A stretch of DNA of 64,000 nt from positions 1,550,001 through 1,614,000 of the forward strand of contig NZ_CP165628.1 of assembly GCF_041200025.1 (NCBI RefSeq). Reading direction: 5' to 3'. The stretch comes from Rouxiella sp. WC2420 (GTDB lineage: Bacteria; Pseudomonadota; Gammaproteobacteria; Enterobacterales; Enterobacteriaceae). Under the pieces are notes generated by a model. It was not told where the DNA came from. It ran no database searches and saw nothing but the letters and a program-made list of their open reading frames with translations. Shown here in pieces: positions 16,349 through 25,966 of this stretch (positions within the stretch are counted from its first letter, which is position 1; each line of letters opens with the position of its first letter). Both the position numbers and the translations under genes were made by a program.

Positions 16349-18697
16349 TTAACGCCATTTAGCAATCGGGTTAACCAGCGTACCGGCGAATTTCAGATTC
16401 TCGGCCGGATCGGACAGGTTTATCATCTGCTGATTATTGGCTAATTGCAGGCGGTTAAGGCAGGAGCGGGTAAACTCCGGCGCGAACATATCGTAACGGG
16501 CAAACTTGCCGGCAAATTGTGGATGCGCCTGCTGATATTCTTTCACACAGTTGGCTACGGCCTGCCAGAATTGCTCTTCCGGCAGGGTATCTGACTCGTG
16601 CAAAATGGCGCTGATAAAGCGGAAAATGCAGTCGAATACGTCGGTAAAAATTGACAGGAGTTTGAGGTTTTCCGGTACGTCTACCGCCAGGCGCTGTACT
16701 TTTTCCGGCAATACGGCATCTGGATTCATCACCGCGATTTCTTCGCCGATATCTTTCATATAGGCGCTCACCGGAACATTATTCTCCAGCAGCAGGATCA
16801 GGTTTTCACCATGCGGCATAAACACCAAATCATGCTGATAGAAACAGTGCAGCAGCGGGCTGAGATAGCAGGTCAGGTAACGTTCAATCCACTGTTTCGC
16901 CGGTAAACCTGAATCGGCAATCAGCGCCGGTAATAGGGGTTGCTGATGATGATCCACGTGCAGGAACGAGGCCATAGTCATCAGGCGCTGATTAGGCTGC
17001 AAACTGGCTACAGGATTGTCGCGCCACAGCGCAGCGAACATTTTTTTGTAGGCGGAATCACCCTGAATGGCTTTTTCGTAATAACGGTTGTGATACCCCA
17101 CGGCCGCAACTTCACGAAGAATGCGGAAGTCACAACGCTGTAGCCAGCCATCTTTTTTTACCAGTTCTTCGAGCCATTGGTTAATCGCCGGCGTGGTCGC
17201 CATATAGTAAGGCGAAAGGCCGCGCATAAAGCCCATATTCAGCACTGAAAGCGCCGTTTTCACATAACGTTTATTTGGCTGGCTGCGATTGAAAAAGGTA
17301 CGAATCGACTGCTGAGCCTGATACTGATCGTCGCCCGTGCCGAGATAAACAATATCTTTATTGGCGATATCTGCGGCAAATACGGTCAGTAGCTTATTTT
17401 GCCACTGCCAGGGATGAACCGGCATAAAAATGTAGTCATCGATTGGCAGGCCTTTTTCGACCAGCAGGGCATTAAAATGATCCACCGTCGGCTGCCCCAA
17501 CTCGTCGTGCATCAGTTGCTCATATTCCAGGTCGCTGAGACTTGAGAAATGAGCATTACGCAGGTGGACGGCGACCCAGACCAGATTGATCGGTGTCGCG
17601 GCTTCCGGGGCATAAGCCAGATAATCTCGGGCATCGAAGCCAATGCGCCCATTGTTGGCCACAAAGCACGGATGTCCTTCAGTCATTGAGGATTCAACGG
17701 TTTGAAAATCTGCATTCACCAAAGCCTGGCTGTCAGGGTTATTTTTCTGCAATTTGAATACGCTACTGCACAGCGTGCTGCTTATTTCTTCCATGTAGGT
17801 CGCTAATAACGCCTGCGGAATACCAATCTGCTGGTTAAATTCAACAATAAACTGTAAAGCATCCAGCGTCAGTGGATGACCGTTTTCCTGTTTGATAAGC
17901 GAACCTGCGTCAATCTCCCAGTGGTCCAGCGCCAGTCTTTTTGCCTTGAACTGATAAACGGCTTCCCCGCCCGGAACGGCAAGAAAATAGAAATTGTTGT
18001 CGGATTGGGTTGGGGTAACGATTTTCTCGTGAGCGAATTCTGCAATCGCTTTGCGGATCAGCAAGCGATTGGCCTGCGCCCAGTTATCACCCGAGAGGTG
18101 GGTTCCGGTCAGTAAAGGCGTTGTATGATTCATATTCAGCGATTCCTTCGTTAAAGCTTGTTGATAATCTTCACGCTGGCAAAAGGCCAGCCAGGCAGTT
18201 TTGTGCCCCATATCAATGGTTTGTTGATAGCGGAAACCCGCACGCTTGTTCAGCGGATGAATTTTGTTATTACGCACGTCCGGCTCGACGACGACCCGCC
18301 CCACCTGTGGCTGGCTAAACATGTAGTCCATCACCACGGTGAAGACCTGCCAGCTGAACTGCTTGACCGGTTTGTTGGCCGGAGCAATCAGAATGTGCAT
18401 GCCGTAATCGTCAGGTTGTGCGGCGTAGAATTTACCGACGTCATCTTCGCTTGCCCGGTAAAATTCCATCAGGAAGACCGGCTTTTCATCGCAGTAGCCA
18501 ATCATCACTGCCTGCGGATTTTTCGCCGTCAGCTGTTGATAAAATGCGGCAACCTGCTCAAGACTGTCGTTTTGCATCCCCCAGAAACGGGCATAGTCGC
18601 GAGTGACCCAACTGTGGATCAGCGAAGCATCATCTGCGCACATTGGACGGAGAGAAAAATCACCCGCAGGGCGTGTGGTACGAAAAATAGCAGACAT
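16349..18697 (-). CDS. dfoC: Desferrioxamine synthetase DfoC (acyltransferase-NIS synthetase fusion)
   Basis: A 782-residue two-domain siderophore enzyme. The first ~180 residues form a GNAT/IucB-like acyltransferase (DesC-like: WVTRDYARFWGMQ, VVVEPDVRNNKIHPLNKRAGF). The rest, from MNHTTPLL on, is an IucA/IucC NIS synthetase (DesD-like: GHPCFVANNGRIGFDARDYL, MPVHPWQWQNKL). It would succinylate or acetylate N-hydroxycadaverine and then join and cyclise the units into desferrioxamine using ATP. The ATG at 18697 follows GGAGCG by 5 nt and one base after the dfoA stop, implying coupled translation. The fusion is the arrangement described in Erwinia and Pantoea; Streptomyces has two proteins. Confidence 0.9.
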   Translation of the reverse strand: MSAIFRTTRPAGDFSLRPMCADDASLIHSWVTRDYARFWGMQNDSLEQVAAFYQQLTAKNPQAVMIGYCDEKPVFLMEFYRASEDDVGKFYAAQPDDYGMHILIAPANKPVKQFSWQVFTVVMDYMFSQPQVGRVVVEPDVRNNKIHPLNKRAGFRYQQTIDMGHKTAWLAFCQREDYQQALTKESLNMNHTTPLLTGTHLSGDNWAQANRLLIRKAIAEFAHEKIVTPTQSDNNFYFLAVPGGEAVYQFKAKRLALDHWEIDAGSLIKQENGHPLTLDALQFIVEFNQQIGIPQALLATYMEEISSTLCSSVFKLQKNNPDSQALVNADFQTVESSMTEGHPCFVANNGRIGFDARDYLAYAPEAATPINLVWVAVHLRNAHFSSLSDLEYEQLMHDELGQPTVDHFNALLVEKGLPIDDYIFMPVHPWQWQNKLLTVFAADIANKDIVYLGTGDDQYQAQQSIRTFFNRSQPNKRYVKTALSVLNMGFMRGLSPYYMATTPAINQWLEELVKKDGWLQRCDFRILREVAAVGYHNRYYEKAIQGDSAYKKMFAALWRDNPVASLQPNQRLMTMASFLHVDHHQQPLLPALIADSGLPAKQWIERYLTCYLSPLLHCFYQHDLVFMPHGENLILLLENNVPVSAYMKDIGEEIAVMNPDAVLPEKVQRLAVDVPENLKLLSIFTDVFDCIFRFISAILHESDTLPEEQFWQAVANCVKEYQQAHPQFAGKFARYDMFAPEFTRSCLNRLQLANNQQMINLSDPAENLKFAGTLVNPIAKWR

Positions 18698-18698
18698 A

Positions 18699-19991
18699 TC
18701 AGCGCTCCGACTGTGACGGGAAGGTCTGGAAAGCAATCTGGCGCTCGACCGGATAAACCTCCCGGCCAGTCAGTTCGCGCAGCAATACCGAGTTGCGGTA
18801 GCAGGCCATCCCCAAGTCCGGGGTAACAAAACCGTGAGTATGCAGTTCGGCGTTTTGCACAAAGACTTGGTTGTGATGATCGATGCTGTAATTGCGTTGC
18901 ACGTCGTAGCGGCCTTTTTCATCCCAGCGCAGGCGGTGGGTGATCCCTTCGATAAACATCGGTGGGCGATACTGATAGCCGGTTGCCATTACCAACCCTT
19001 CGCTACGGCGGGTAAAGGCGCGATCCTGTTCCTGCTGATGCAGCGACAGTTCGAATTCACCCTCTGGCAACCATTTCATATCGGTCAACTCAGAGTGAGT
19101 AAACAAGTTGACGTCAAGTTTGCCGTCGAGTTCTTTGACATACATCAGGTCGTAGATGTCATTGATCAGGCTGCTATTAATGCCTTTATAAAGATTTTTA
19201 TGGCGCGCATTCAGCTCATCGCGTTTGGCTGGCGGCAGATTGTGAAAATAATCGACCCACTCCGGCGAGGTCATTTCCAGAGTCAGCTTGGAATATTCCA
19301 GCGGGTAGAAACGCGGGGCGCGAGTGACCCAGTTCAGCTGATAGCCAAAACGGTCGATATCCGACAGCAGATCGTAATAGATTTCGGCCGCACTCTGTCC
19401 GCTGCCCAACACGGTTATTGATTTTTTCTTCTGCAGCTTTTCTTTATTGACTAGGTATTCGCTGGAGTGAGTCATGTGATCGCGATAGGGGCGACTACAG
19501 GCTGGCATCCAGGCAGCCGGACCCGTGCCCAGGATCAGATGACGTCCCAGCCATTCCTGTATTTTACCGTTTACCGTATCCACGGCACGCACGCGATAGC
19601 ACTGTAAGCTCTCGTCGTAATTGACGTACTCGACACAGGTATTCCAGCGCAGATTACTCAGTTGGGAACAGGCCCACTGGCAATACTGGTTATACTCTTT
19701 ACGCATCAGGAAAAAATCTTCGCGAATGTAAAAAGAGTACAGTTTTCCCTTCTGCTTCATATAGTTCAGCAGGCTATAGGGACTGGTTGGATCGGCGAGA
19801 GTCACTAAATCAGCCATAAATGGCGTCTGCAAATGCGCGCTTTCCAGCATCATGCCGGTATGCCAGTCGAAGCCGGGATTTTGGTCGAGAAACACGCCGC
19901 TCAGACCTTCAACCGGCTCGCTCAGGCAGGCCAGGCCCAGATTGAATGGGCCAATGCCAATACCGATAAAATCATAGATGTTGTTATTCAT
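18699..19991 (-). CDS. dfoA: Cadaverine N-monooxygenase DfoA
   Basis: A 430-residue flavoprotein of the lysine/ornithine N-monooxygenase family (IucD/DesB-like). It has the FAD motif GIGIGPFNLGLACL near residue 8, an NADPH motif VLGSGQSAAEIYYDLL near 200, and the late ATGYQYRPP motif near 360. It hydroxylates the free amine of cadaverine, the second step to desferrioxamine. The ATG at 19991 lies 10 bp after dfoJ. The longer frame to 20060 overlaps dfoJ and adds residues upstream of the FAD motif, so it is rejected. Confidence 0.9.
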   Translation of the reverse strand: MNNNIYDFIGIGIGPFNLGLACLSEPVEGLSGVFLDQNPGFDWHTGMMLESAHLQTPFMADLVTLADPTSPYSLLNYMKQKGKLYSFYIREDFFLMRKEYNQYCQWACSQLSNLRWNTCVEYVNYDESLQCYRVRAVDTVNGKIQEWLGRHLILGTGPAAWMPACSRPYRDHMTHSSEYLVNKEKLQKKKSITVLGSGQSAAEIYYDLLSDIDRFGYQLNWVTRAPRFYPLEYSKLTLEMTSPEWVDYFHNLPPAKRDELNARHKNLYKGINSSLINDIYDLMYVKELDGKLDVNLFTHSELTDMKWLPEGEFELSLHQQEQDRAFTRRSEGLVMATGYQYRPPMFIEGITHRLRWDEKGRYDVQRNYSIDHHNQVFVQNAELHTHGFVTPDLGMACYRNSVLLRELTGREVYPVERQIAFQTFPSQSER

Positions 19992-20001
19992 GACGGAGTT
20001 C

Positions 20002-21543
20002 TCATTGGTTAGCCGCGTTAAGCGCAGAGTCGCGCACGAGTTCACGGCCGTAATGCACAATCAGAGCAATGACATCTTCGATGTCTGCCGCCGTGGTGGT
20101 TGGATTCAGGAAGGTGAATTTCAGATACTGGCGACCGTTGACCTTGGTGCCAGCAATGACTGCATTGCCCGAGCGGAACAGCGCTTTGCGAATATTGGCA
20201 TTAATGTCGTCGACAAGGGTTTCATTCATACCCTGACGCGGCACATAACGGAAAATCTGGGTGGTCAGTTCAGGCGCGTGCAGCACCTCAATTGCCGGAT
20301 GCCCTCTCAGCAACTGATGGGCGGCCTGAGTCAACGCGATGATGCTGTCAAAAGCATCACCCAGCGCCGCAGGGCCCATGATACGCAAGGTTAGCCACAT
20401 TTTTAGCGCATCAAAACGGCGGGTAGTCTGAATGCTTTTATTGACCAGATTGGGTGTCCCTTCCTGCTGCGCGCTAAGCGGGTTTAGATAATCCGCATGA
20501 TGAGTCACATGGCTCAGATTCTGCTTTTCACGCACGAAGAAGGCACCGCAGCTAACAGTCTGGAAAAATGATTTGTGATAATCCACGGTGACAGAATCGG
20601 CTTTTTCAATGCCGGAAAGGCGCTGGCGATGATTTTCCGAGACCAGAAATCCGCAGCCGTAAGCCGCATCGACGTGCATCCACAGGCCGTAATGCCGACA
20701 AAGTTTAGAGATATCCTGCAACGGATCGATGCTGCCAAAATCGGTAGTGCCGCTGGTGGCCACGATGGCAATCGGGATAAGCCCCTCGTGAAGGCATTGC
20801 TGAATCTCCTGCTCGAGCAGGCGGGCATCCATGCGATAGTGCTCGTCGCAGTCCACCGGGATCACCGCGTCATAGCCGAGTCCCAGGATTGCCATCGATT
20901 TCTGAATGCTGAAGTGGCTCAGTTTAGAGGTGAAAACGCGCCACTTTGCGGCATCCTGCGGGAGTCCACGATGTTTGATCAAATGTCCTGGATGATGAGC
21001 TGCGCACCAGCTATCGCGCGCCAATAGCATAGCCATCAGGTTGGACTGCGTGCCACCGCTGGTAAAAATCCCATCGGAAGAAGCGGGCAAGCCGATGCGG
21101 CCGAGGGTCCAGTCAATCACCTTTTGCTCAATCAGCGTGCCGCCAGCGCTCTGATCCCAGGTATCTACCGAACTGTTGACCGCCGCCATGATTTGCTCGG
21201 CCAGCAGGGAAGGGAGCACTACTGGGCAATTCAAATGGGCGACATATTTAGGATGGTGAAACCAGACGGCGTCTCGCAGGTAGAGGTCTTTGAGCTCATC
21301 AAGTGCCGCTTCGTTGCTGCCAAGTGGCTGGTCAAGATTTACCTCACTAAATTTAGGTGCAAGTTCATGAGGAAGAATGCCGCTGAAAGGTTTTTCAACG
21401 TTTTTCATCGTATTGGTCATCAATGCCAACGCTTCTTGCGTTTGCCGGGCCCACGCAGAAAGCTGGCGATCGTTGAAAATATAATCCTGAGAACCGGCAG
21501 CGCTTTGAGTTGGCTCCAGCTGAGTTGGCGAACGTAAGGCCAT
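20002..21543 (-). CDS. dfoJ: Lysine decarboxylase DfoJ (PLP-dependent)
   Basis: A 513-residue group II PLP decarboxylase (DesA-like). The cofactor lysine lies in VTVDYHKSFF, preceded by the HVDAAYGCGFLVS aspartate segment and the GIFTSGGTQSNLMAMLLAR motif. It converts lysine to cadaverine, the first step of desferrioxamine synthesis. AAAGGAA precedes the ATG. It is the first gene of the dfoJ-dfoA-dfoC operon, with gaps of 10 and 1 nt. A Fur-box-like sequence lies about 230 bp upstream, so iron repression is expected. Confidence 0.9.
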   Translation of the reverse strand: MALRSPTQLEPTQSAAGSQDYIFNDRQLSAWARQTQEALALMTNTMKNVEKPFSGILPHELAPKFSEVNLDQPLGSNEAALDELKDLYLRDAVWFHHPKYVAHLNCPVVLPSLLAEQIMAAVNSSVDTWDQSAGGTLIEQKVIDWTLGRIGLPASSDGIFTSGGTQSNLMAMLLARDSWCAAHHPGHLIKHRGLPQDAAKWRVFTSKLSHFSIQKSMAILGLGYDAVIPVDCDEHYRMDARLLEQEIQQCLHEGLIPIAIVATSGTTDFGSIDPLQDISKLCRHYGLWMHVDAAYGCGFLVSENHRQRLSGIEKADSVTVDYHKSFFQTVSCGAFFVREKQNLSHVTHHADYLNPLSAQQEGTPNLVNKSIQTTRRFDALKMWLTLRIMGPAALGDAFDSIIALTQAAHQLLRGHPAIEVLHAPELTTQIFRYVPRQGMNETLVDDINANIRKALFRSGNAVIAGTKVNGRQYLKFTFLNPTTTAADIEDVIALIVHYGRELVRDSALNAANQ

Positions 21544-22030
21544 ATTCTTTTCCTTTGTTTAAGACGTAGAAAGCCCTGCCGCCATTTGAAAATGACAGCG
21601 TTAAACCCCTGACGATCAATCTATAGTTCAGGGTTACTAATGCTTTTGCGGAGAGGTAAACACCTCAGAAACTCGAATATCTAAGTTTTTTAACGGATCA
21701 GAACAATAACCACTCCTTTCTGTGTGGATTTTCAGGGCTATAAGCATTGATGATATTGAGAATCAGATTATAAATAACAATCATTATCATTCAATGAGAT
21801 TAATGTGAAATTTTGTTATAAGTTTTGTTAATGCTTAAACTGCGATGTTGATCACGAAACTAGGGTGAGATGTTTGAAATGTAGTTAAGATTTGGTTATG
21901 GAGGGGGAGGCTATGATAGGAAAAGGTTATAGAGGGGAAAATAGTTACCCATGCAAAGTTCTATAATCATCATTTCTTATCAAGGCCTAAATTGAGGTTT
22001 AATCTCTATTTAATGGTAGGTTTGCTGATT
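21544..22030. other. Intergenic region upstream of dfoJ
   Basis: A 487-bp AT-rich spacer between dfoJ and kdgM. It holds the Fur-box-like cluster at 21750-21793. The remainder toward kdgM shows no gene or strong hairpin that I can support. Confidence 0.5.
21750..21793 (-). promoter_or_regulatory. Fur box cluster of the dfo operon
   Basis: TAACAATCATTATCATTCA at 21775-21793 matches most of the Fur hexamer array (on the minus strand GAATGATAATGATTGTTA). A second weaker site, GATATTGAGAATCAGATTA, starts near 21751. Two adjacent sites are common at strongly iron-repressed siderophore promoters. The matches are by eye. Confidence 0.7.
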
Positions 22031-22708
22031 TTAGAATGCATATTGAATGCCCACACGGAAACGGGTCTGTCTGTCGTGTGATGTTGAGTTAACAGACACG
22101 TTGCCAATTTCGGCAAAAGGCGTCCAGTGTTTGGTAAGGTTATAGGCCAATTTAAGATCTTCTTCATAATCCCATCGAGCATTGTCAAAAAGTATTTTAT
22201 TGCTGTGCCTATAAATATAATTATATTCCAAACGCCAATTGTTGAGCCGATAACCCAACCAGATTTCCCCACGATTTGTTTTCTTACTACTCGTGTCATT
22301 ACTGTAACGTGTTTCCTCGTAGCGATAGCGTGTATTGAAATAAAGGCCGTTAGAGAATGTATATCCTGCAGTTAAGGACGGTTTATAGATATTGTTACCA
22401 GTATTAGACTCAACGGCAAAGCCGGGCTGCAAAAATAAAGCAGGTGTGACTTTATATTGATAGGTTAGCGTCGTTTCTGTGCCATTACCCACCATCTTAT
22501 CAAATGGGCGATTAGGGTTTTTATCTCCTGACCGCCATTTGTCTTCAAACGAAATACCAATACCATTATCAAAACGATGCGAAAGTAATATTCTATCTTT
22601 TTGCTGTTTGCTGTCATCAAGCCATTCATGGCGAAGATCTATGGTCAAAGCCTGGCTGCTTGTGCTGGACAGCAGCAGCCCGCAGAGCAGCAGCCTGTTA
22701 ATTTTCAT
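22031..22708 (-). CDS. KdgM-family oligogalacturonate porin
   Basis: A 225-residue outer-membrane protein with a signal peptide (MKINRLLLCGLLLSSTSSQA). It shows alternating beta-strand patterning (VDLRHEWLDDSKQQKDRILLSHRF-type repeats of about 20 residues) and a C-terminal aromatic, ending RVGIQYAF. This fits the KdgM/KdgN family of small 12-strand porins (PF06178) that let pectin-derived oligogalacturonates cross the outer membrane. It follows the pectate lyase gene by 68 bp on the same strand and is likely in its operon. KdgM proper and NanC-like members cannot be told apart except by this context. Confidence 0.87.
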   Translation of the reverse strand: MKINRLLLCGLLLSSTSSQALTIDLRHEWLDDSKQQKDRILLSHRFDNGIGISFEDKWRSGDKNPNRPFDKMVGNGTETTLTYQYKVTPALFLQPGFAVESNTGNNIYKPSLTAGYTFSNGLYFNTRYRYEETRYSNDTSSKKTNRGEIWLGYRLNNWRLEYNYIYRHSNKILFDNARWDYEEDLKLAYNLTKHWTPFAEIGNVSVNSTSHDRQTRFRVGIQYAF

Positions 22709-22776
22709 TATATGATTCCCAGAGACATTGAGGGTGTTATTTTTTATTTAGATTCTTTACTTTAATAAAATGATAT

Positions 22777-24822
22777 TTATTTTTTTACTATAAAATCATT
22801 TCCGCTGTAAATATTTCCGCTAACAATGTCACTAAGTTTACCTGCATCAGTGCGTAATGAGATATTCTCTTTGAAAATGCCCTGATGTTCGGTGGTTGTG
22901 TATGGAGAGGGGCGGAACAAGAAATTAAAACGTTTGTTATTGATTGATATATTATTCTCAACAACCAGAGCTCCTGGATTGAAATTATCCGTGAAGCCGT
23001 CCATGCCATTATTAATGGCCACATTATTATGGATTACATGAGCCACGGGTAACCCTTCGCCACCGAGTTTAAAACCGTTGCTGCCGTTATGAACCGATAG
23101 ACTATTTTCAATCGTGACAATTCCGTCAGGGCCGTCTTCGATTTTATTGAATAAATCGAAGCCATCATCGATATTATCGTGAGAATAACAATTGACGATT
23201 TTATTCCCTTCGCCCACTCGCATTTTCACGGCAAACCCATCAGCATTTTTACGACCTGGATCCTGATTCCCCCATGACTCTGAATTGCTGATCAGGTTAT
23301 GGCTGGCCCAAAGAGCTCGGCCGATGCCGTCAGGTGAAGAGACCCATATTCCGGTATCGTCGGCATTATGTGCTACAACGTGGTCAATTTGATTATAACT
23401 GCCAGAAATATGAAAACTTTTTTGAGTAACGGCTATAGCTTTGATATCCCAATAGCTGGCGTCGAGATTTAGCCCATTGAATACCACATTATTACCCTGC
23501 GGGCGCAGCAATTTAGGTTTTCCAGCAATGCCACTTGCTGTGGCCGGGATGGTGCTGGCGGGATAGGTACCCTCAGCCATCCACAAAGTTCCACCAGGGG
23601 CTAATAAATTGACTGCACTCGAGAAATCTAATGGATGCTGTTGCGAACCATCATTACTGGCTTCACCTTGTGGTGATGCATAAACAACATCTGGATTATT
23701 AATCTGCACCATTCGTAGTGGGAATTTTTTTGTCAGAGTTTTTCCGTTATCGGGAGTAAATATCACGTTAAGTTCCGCTGAGGGCTGTTGTAAATGCACA
23801 GGCACAGCAATGACCTCACCGCTTCTGACCATTTTCGGAGCCAGCAAGTTCTCATCCCCCATTTTTATTTGCATCTTTCCATTTACATTGCTGCGCAGCT
23901 GGAAAATACCATCGCGCTTAGTGATAGCAGGCGAGGACATTAACTCAATATAAGGTTCTAGATTAGGGGGAATATAGGGCAGCGAAGGCTTTATATCGGC
24001 TGGACTTAGGATCAGTTTCGCATGATTAACGGTAATTTTAGCATTACGCGAAGCAAAAAATCCGACGTAATAACCGGTTTTGTCCAGCTGTGTAACGATA
24101 TCCGCGCCTTTTAGCATTTTACTTACCCACTGTCCGCTATTGTGCGAAGAATAAGCAGCCTCAAATCCATCGTTGGTCCGGATTAACCTTAAAGAGAAAT
24201 TTTGGGGTGTGGACAGCGGATGATAAGCTTCCCTCACGATCCCGATTCCGGTATTTCCCCAAGGGTGCTTGACTCCTTGCCGAGCGATCATTGCCACCTC
24301 GGGCAGATTATTTCCTGTCTGCATTATACTGTTCATCACCATATTTGATGCCGCGGGTAATTCCTCAACACCTGGCTTGAGTATGGGTTCTCGCGCATTA
24401 CCCAAAATGTCGCGTACCAATAATCCGGCTCCCTCCTGACCGGCGGGTTTTGCCCCATTTTCAGGTCCAAATTGATTTAGCGTGATGTCAGCTTGTAGCT
24501 CAAAGTTTACGTTGGCCGGCAGTCGCGTATAAAAAAATGTCAAACCATCGTGGCTGTTACCAATTTTTCCACCACGGCTTTCTAATGTGAAAGGTGTATT
24601 GAGTCGAGTACCTGCTGCCGGGACAGTTTTTCCGTCTGCTAGCCGTGTCGCGTTGGTGCCAATTTTTTTAGGAAGCACGTTGGTTGCAAAATTAATATCT
24701 GTCGACTGACCGAAAGTAATGCTATGCCAAATCAGGTTAGCTGAGTCGGATAGAGGAGCCGCCAATGTCTGTGCGCTAATCCCAACTGCCAGCGCCACAA
24801 TAAGTAATTTACCTTGCCACAT
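22777..24822 (-). CDS. pelX: Exported PL9 pectate lyase, PelX-like
   Basis: A 681-residue protein with a signal peptide (WQGKLLIVALAVGISAQTLA, then AP). A long beta-sandwich-like N-terminal part precedes a right-handed parallel beta-helix from about residue 415 on. The PL9 calcium site is visible: Asp528 in NADGF and Asp552/553/556 in DDGFD, with the 24-residue spacing known from Dickeya Pel9A. Lys585 in GFKLGG is the candidate catalytic base. PelX enzymes release short products from polygalacturonate or oligogalacturonates by beta-elimination. The ATG at 24822 is chosen because it starts directly at a signal peptide and follows AGGA; the open frame upstream to 25077 has no signal. Substrate chain-end preference cannot be read from sequence. 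Confidence 0.85.
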   Translation of the reverse strand: MWQGKLLIVALAVGISAQTLAAPLSDSANLIWHSITFGQSTDINFATNVLPKKIGTNATRLADGKTVPAAGTRLNTPFTLESRGGKIGNSHDGLTFFYTRLPANVNFELQADITLNQFGPENGAKPAGQEGAGLLVRDILGNAREPILKPGVEELPAASNMVMNSIMQTGNNLPEVAMIARQGVKHPWGNTGIGIVREAYHPLSTPQNFSLRLIRTNDGFEAAYSSHNSGQWVSKMLKGADIVTQLDKTGYYVGFFASRNAKITVNHAKLILSPADIKPSLPYIPPNLEPYIELMSSPAITKRDGIFQLRSNVNGKMQIKMGDENLLAPKMVRSGEVIAVPVHLQQPSAELNVIFTPDNGKTLTKKFPLRMVQINNPDVVYASPQGEASNDGSQQHPLDFSSAVNLLAPGGTLWMAEGTYPASTIPATASGIAGKPKLLRPQGNNVVFNGLNLDASYWDIKAIAVTQKSFHISGSYNQIDHVVAHNADDTGIWVSSPDGIGRALWASHNLISNSESWGNQDPGRKNADGFAVKMRVGEGNKIVNCYSHDNIDDGFDLFNKIEDGPDGIVTIENSLSVHNGSNGFKLGGEGLPVAHVIHNNVAINNGMDGFTDNFNPGALVVENNISINNKRFNFLFRPSPYTTTEHQGIFKENISLRTDAGKLSDIVSGNIYSGNDFIVKK

Positions 24823-24880
24823 ATCTGTATCCATCCTGAAAATAGTCGTTTCAAAAGTTGAATGTTTCACACTTAAATTA

Positions 24881-24901
24881 AATTGAAATGATGTTTCACT
24901 T
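24881..24901 (-). promoter_or_regulatory. KdgR-box-like operator of pelX
   Basis: TGAAA-N5-TTTCA at 24884-24898 in an AT-rich context matches the core spacing of the KdgR operator. It lies about 60 bp upstream of the pelX start. Confidence 0.6.
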
Positions 24902-24944
24902 TTAAAGATATAGCATTTTATTTTCATAACCGGATGGAAATTAA

Positions 24945-24960
24945 TGTGAATTACTTCACA
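24945..24960. promoter_or_regulatory. CRP site upstream of pelX
   Basis: TGTGAATTACTTCACA is a perfect TGTGA-N6-TCACA palindrome 123 bp before the pelX start. CRP activation combined with KdgR repression is the known logic of pectinase genes in Dickeya. Confidence 0.7.
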
Positions 24961-25352
24961 ATTGAAGGAGAGAGGGGACATTCTAGAGGAAGTTTTAGCG
25001 GAGGCTTTGAGTAGAATTAGGCTCAACATTGTCAGGCAGCACCAACAGGTGTTTATGAAAGAGGTTATCTTTTTCAAACTGGCGCTTTCAAAAATCAGCT
25101 CAAAACTCGCTGGACCGTGACTGGAAACTTTTAACCACCTGGCAGATTTGTCGAGCGGCGGCGGTTGCTCTGCGGCAACGGTAAGATACTCGGTTCTACG
25201 TGCGTAAATATCGTATTGATTAAGCTTTTTGTTTAAGTTAAAAAAGAAATGCTTGTTTCTTTCGGGTATCCATCAAGCTCATTTTCCTTCTATTCCTGAG
25301 CCCGCAACTTGCACCTCTGGTGTACAGATTAACTTCATCAGGACTCATTAAT
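24961..25352. other. Spacer between pelX and the DUF2165 gene
   Basis: With 24823-24960 this is a 530-bp non-coding divergent region. Apart from the CRP and KdgR-like sites and AGGA before the DUF2165 start, I see no gene or clear hairpin. Open frames here are short and unsupported. Confidence 0.4.
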
Positions 25353-25850
25353 ATGATCATTCGCTTATCCAAAGCGCTGCTGGTGTGTGCGATTGCGCTG
25401 CTTGCCACGCTGGTAGCTTTTGGCAATATCACGGATTACGGCTCTAACTATGCCTTTGTGCGCCATGTCTTTATGATGGATACCATTTTTCCTGGCGCTA
25501 CAATCACCTACCGTTCAATACAGTCTCCCTGGCTGCATCAAGCAGGTTACATTGCCATTATCACCTTGGAAAGCATGACTGCGCTGCTGTGTTGGGCTGG
25601 CGGGCTGCGTCTGGTTTGTGGTTTAAAACAATCTGCAGCGGTTTTCAACAGAACGAAAAAAATGGCGGTGGCTGGCCTGACACTCGGTTTTCTGACCTGG
25701 CAAGTCGGATTTATGTCAGTGGGCGGGGAATGGTTTGGCATGTGGATGTCACAACAATGGAACGGGGTGCCTAGTGCATTTCGTTTCTTCGTCACTATTA
25801 TTCTGGTGCTGATTTATTTGGTACAGCGCGACGTCGAGCTGGACGAGTGA
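25353..25850 (+). CDS. DUF2165-family small integral membrane protein
   Basis: A 165-residue inner-membrane protein with four hydrophobic segments (about residues 5-23, 68-90, 105-122 and 137-155). The conserved FGNITDYGSNYAFVRHVFMMDTIF segment and the WFGMWMSQQWNG segment match the DUF2165 family of predicted small integral membrane proteins, function unknown. The ATG at 25353 is preferred to an upstream in-frame start because AGGA lies 9 bases before it. It stands alone between the pectinase region and yajD. Confidence 0.8.
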   Translation: MIIRLSKALLVCAIALLATLVAFGNITDYGSNYAFVRHVFMMDTIFPGATITYRSIQSPWLHQAGYIAIITLESMTALLCWAGGLRLVCGLKQSAAVFNRTKKMAVAGLTLGFLTWQVGFMSVGGEWFGMWMSQQWNGVPSAFRFFVTIILVLIYLVQRDVELDE

Positions 25851-25966
25851 AAATGGAATCGGCCTGCGTTCTGGCACTCAACTCTGCCCGCTGAGGCTTC
25901 ATCATATCAGTGTTGCCGGTCAGGGCTGTTGGAGCAGCCCTGTACTGAAAGCGGATGTTTCTAATC

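Noticed and set aside
24823-25077. Open frame that would extend PelX by 85 residues
   Set aside because: It lies upstream of a proper signal peptide, has no ribosome binding site and overlaps the CRP and KdgR-like sites; it is open by chance.
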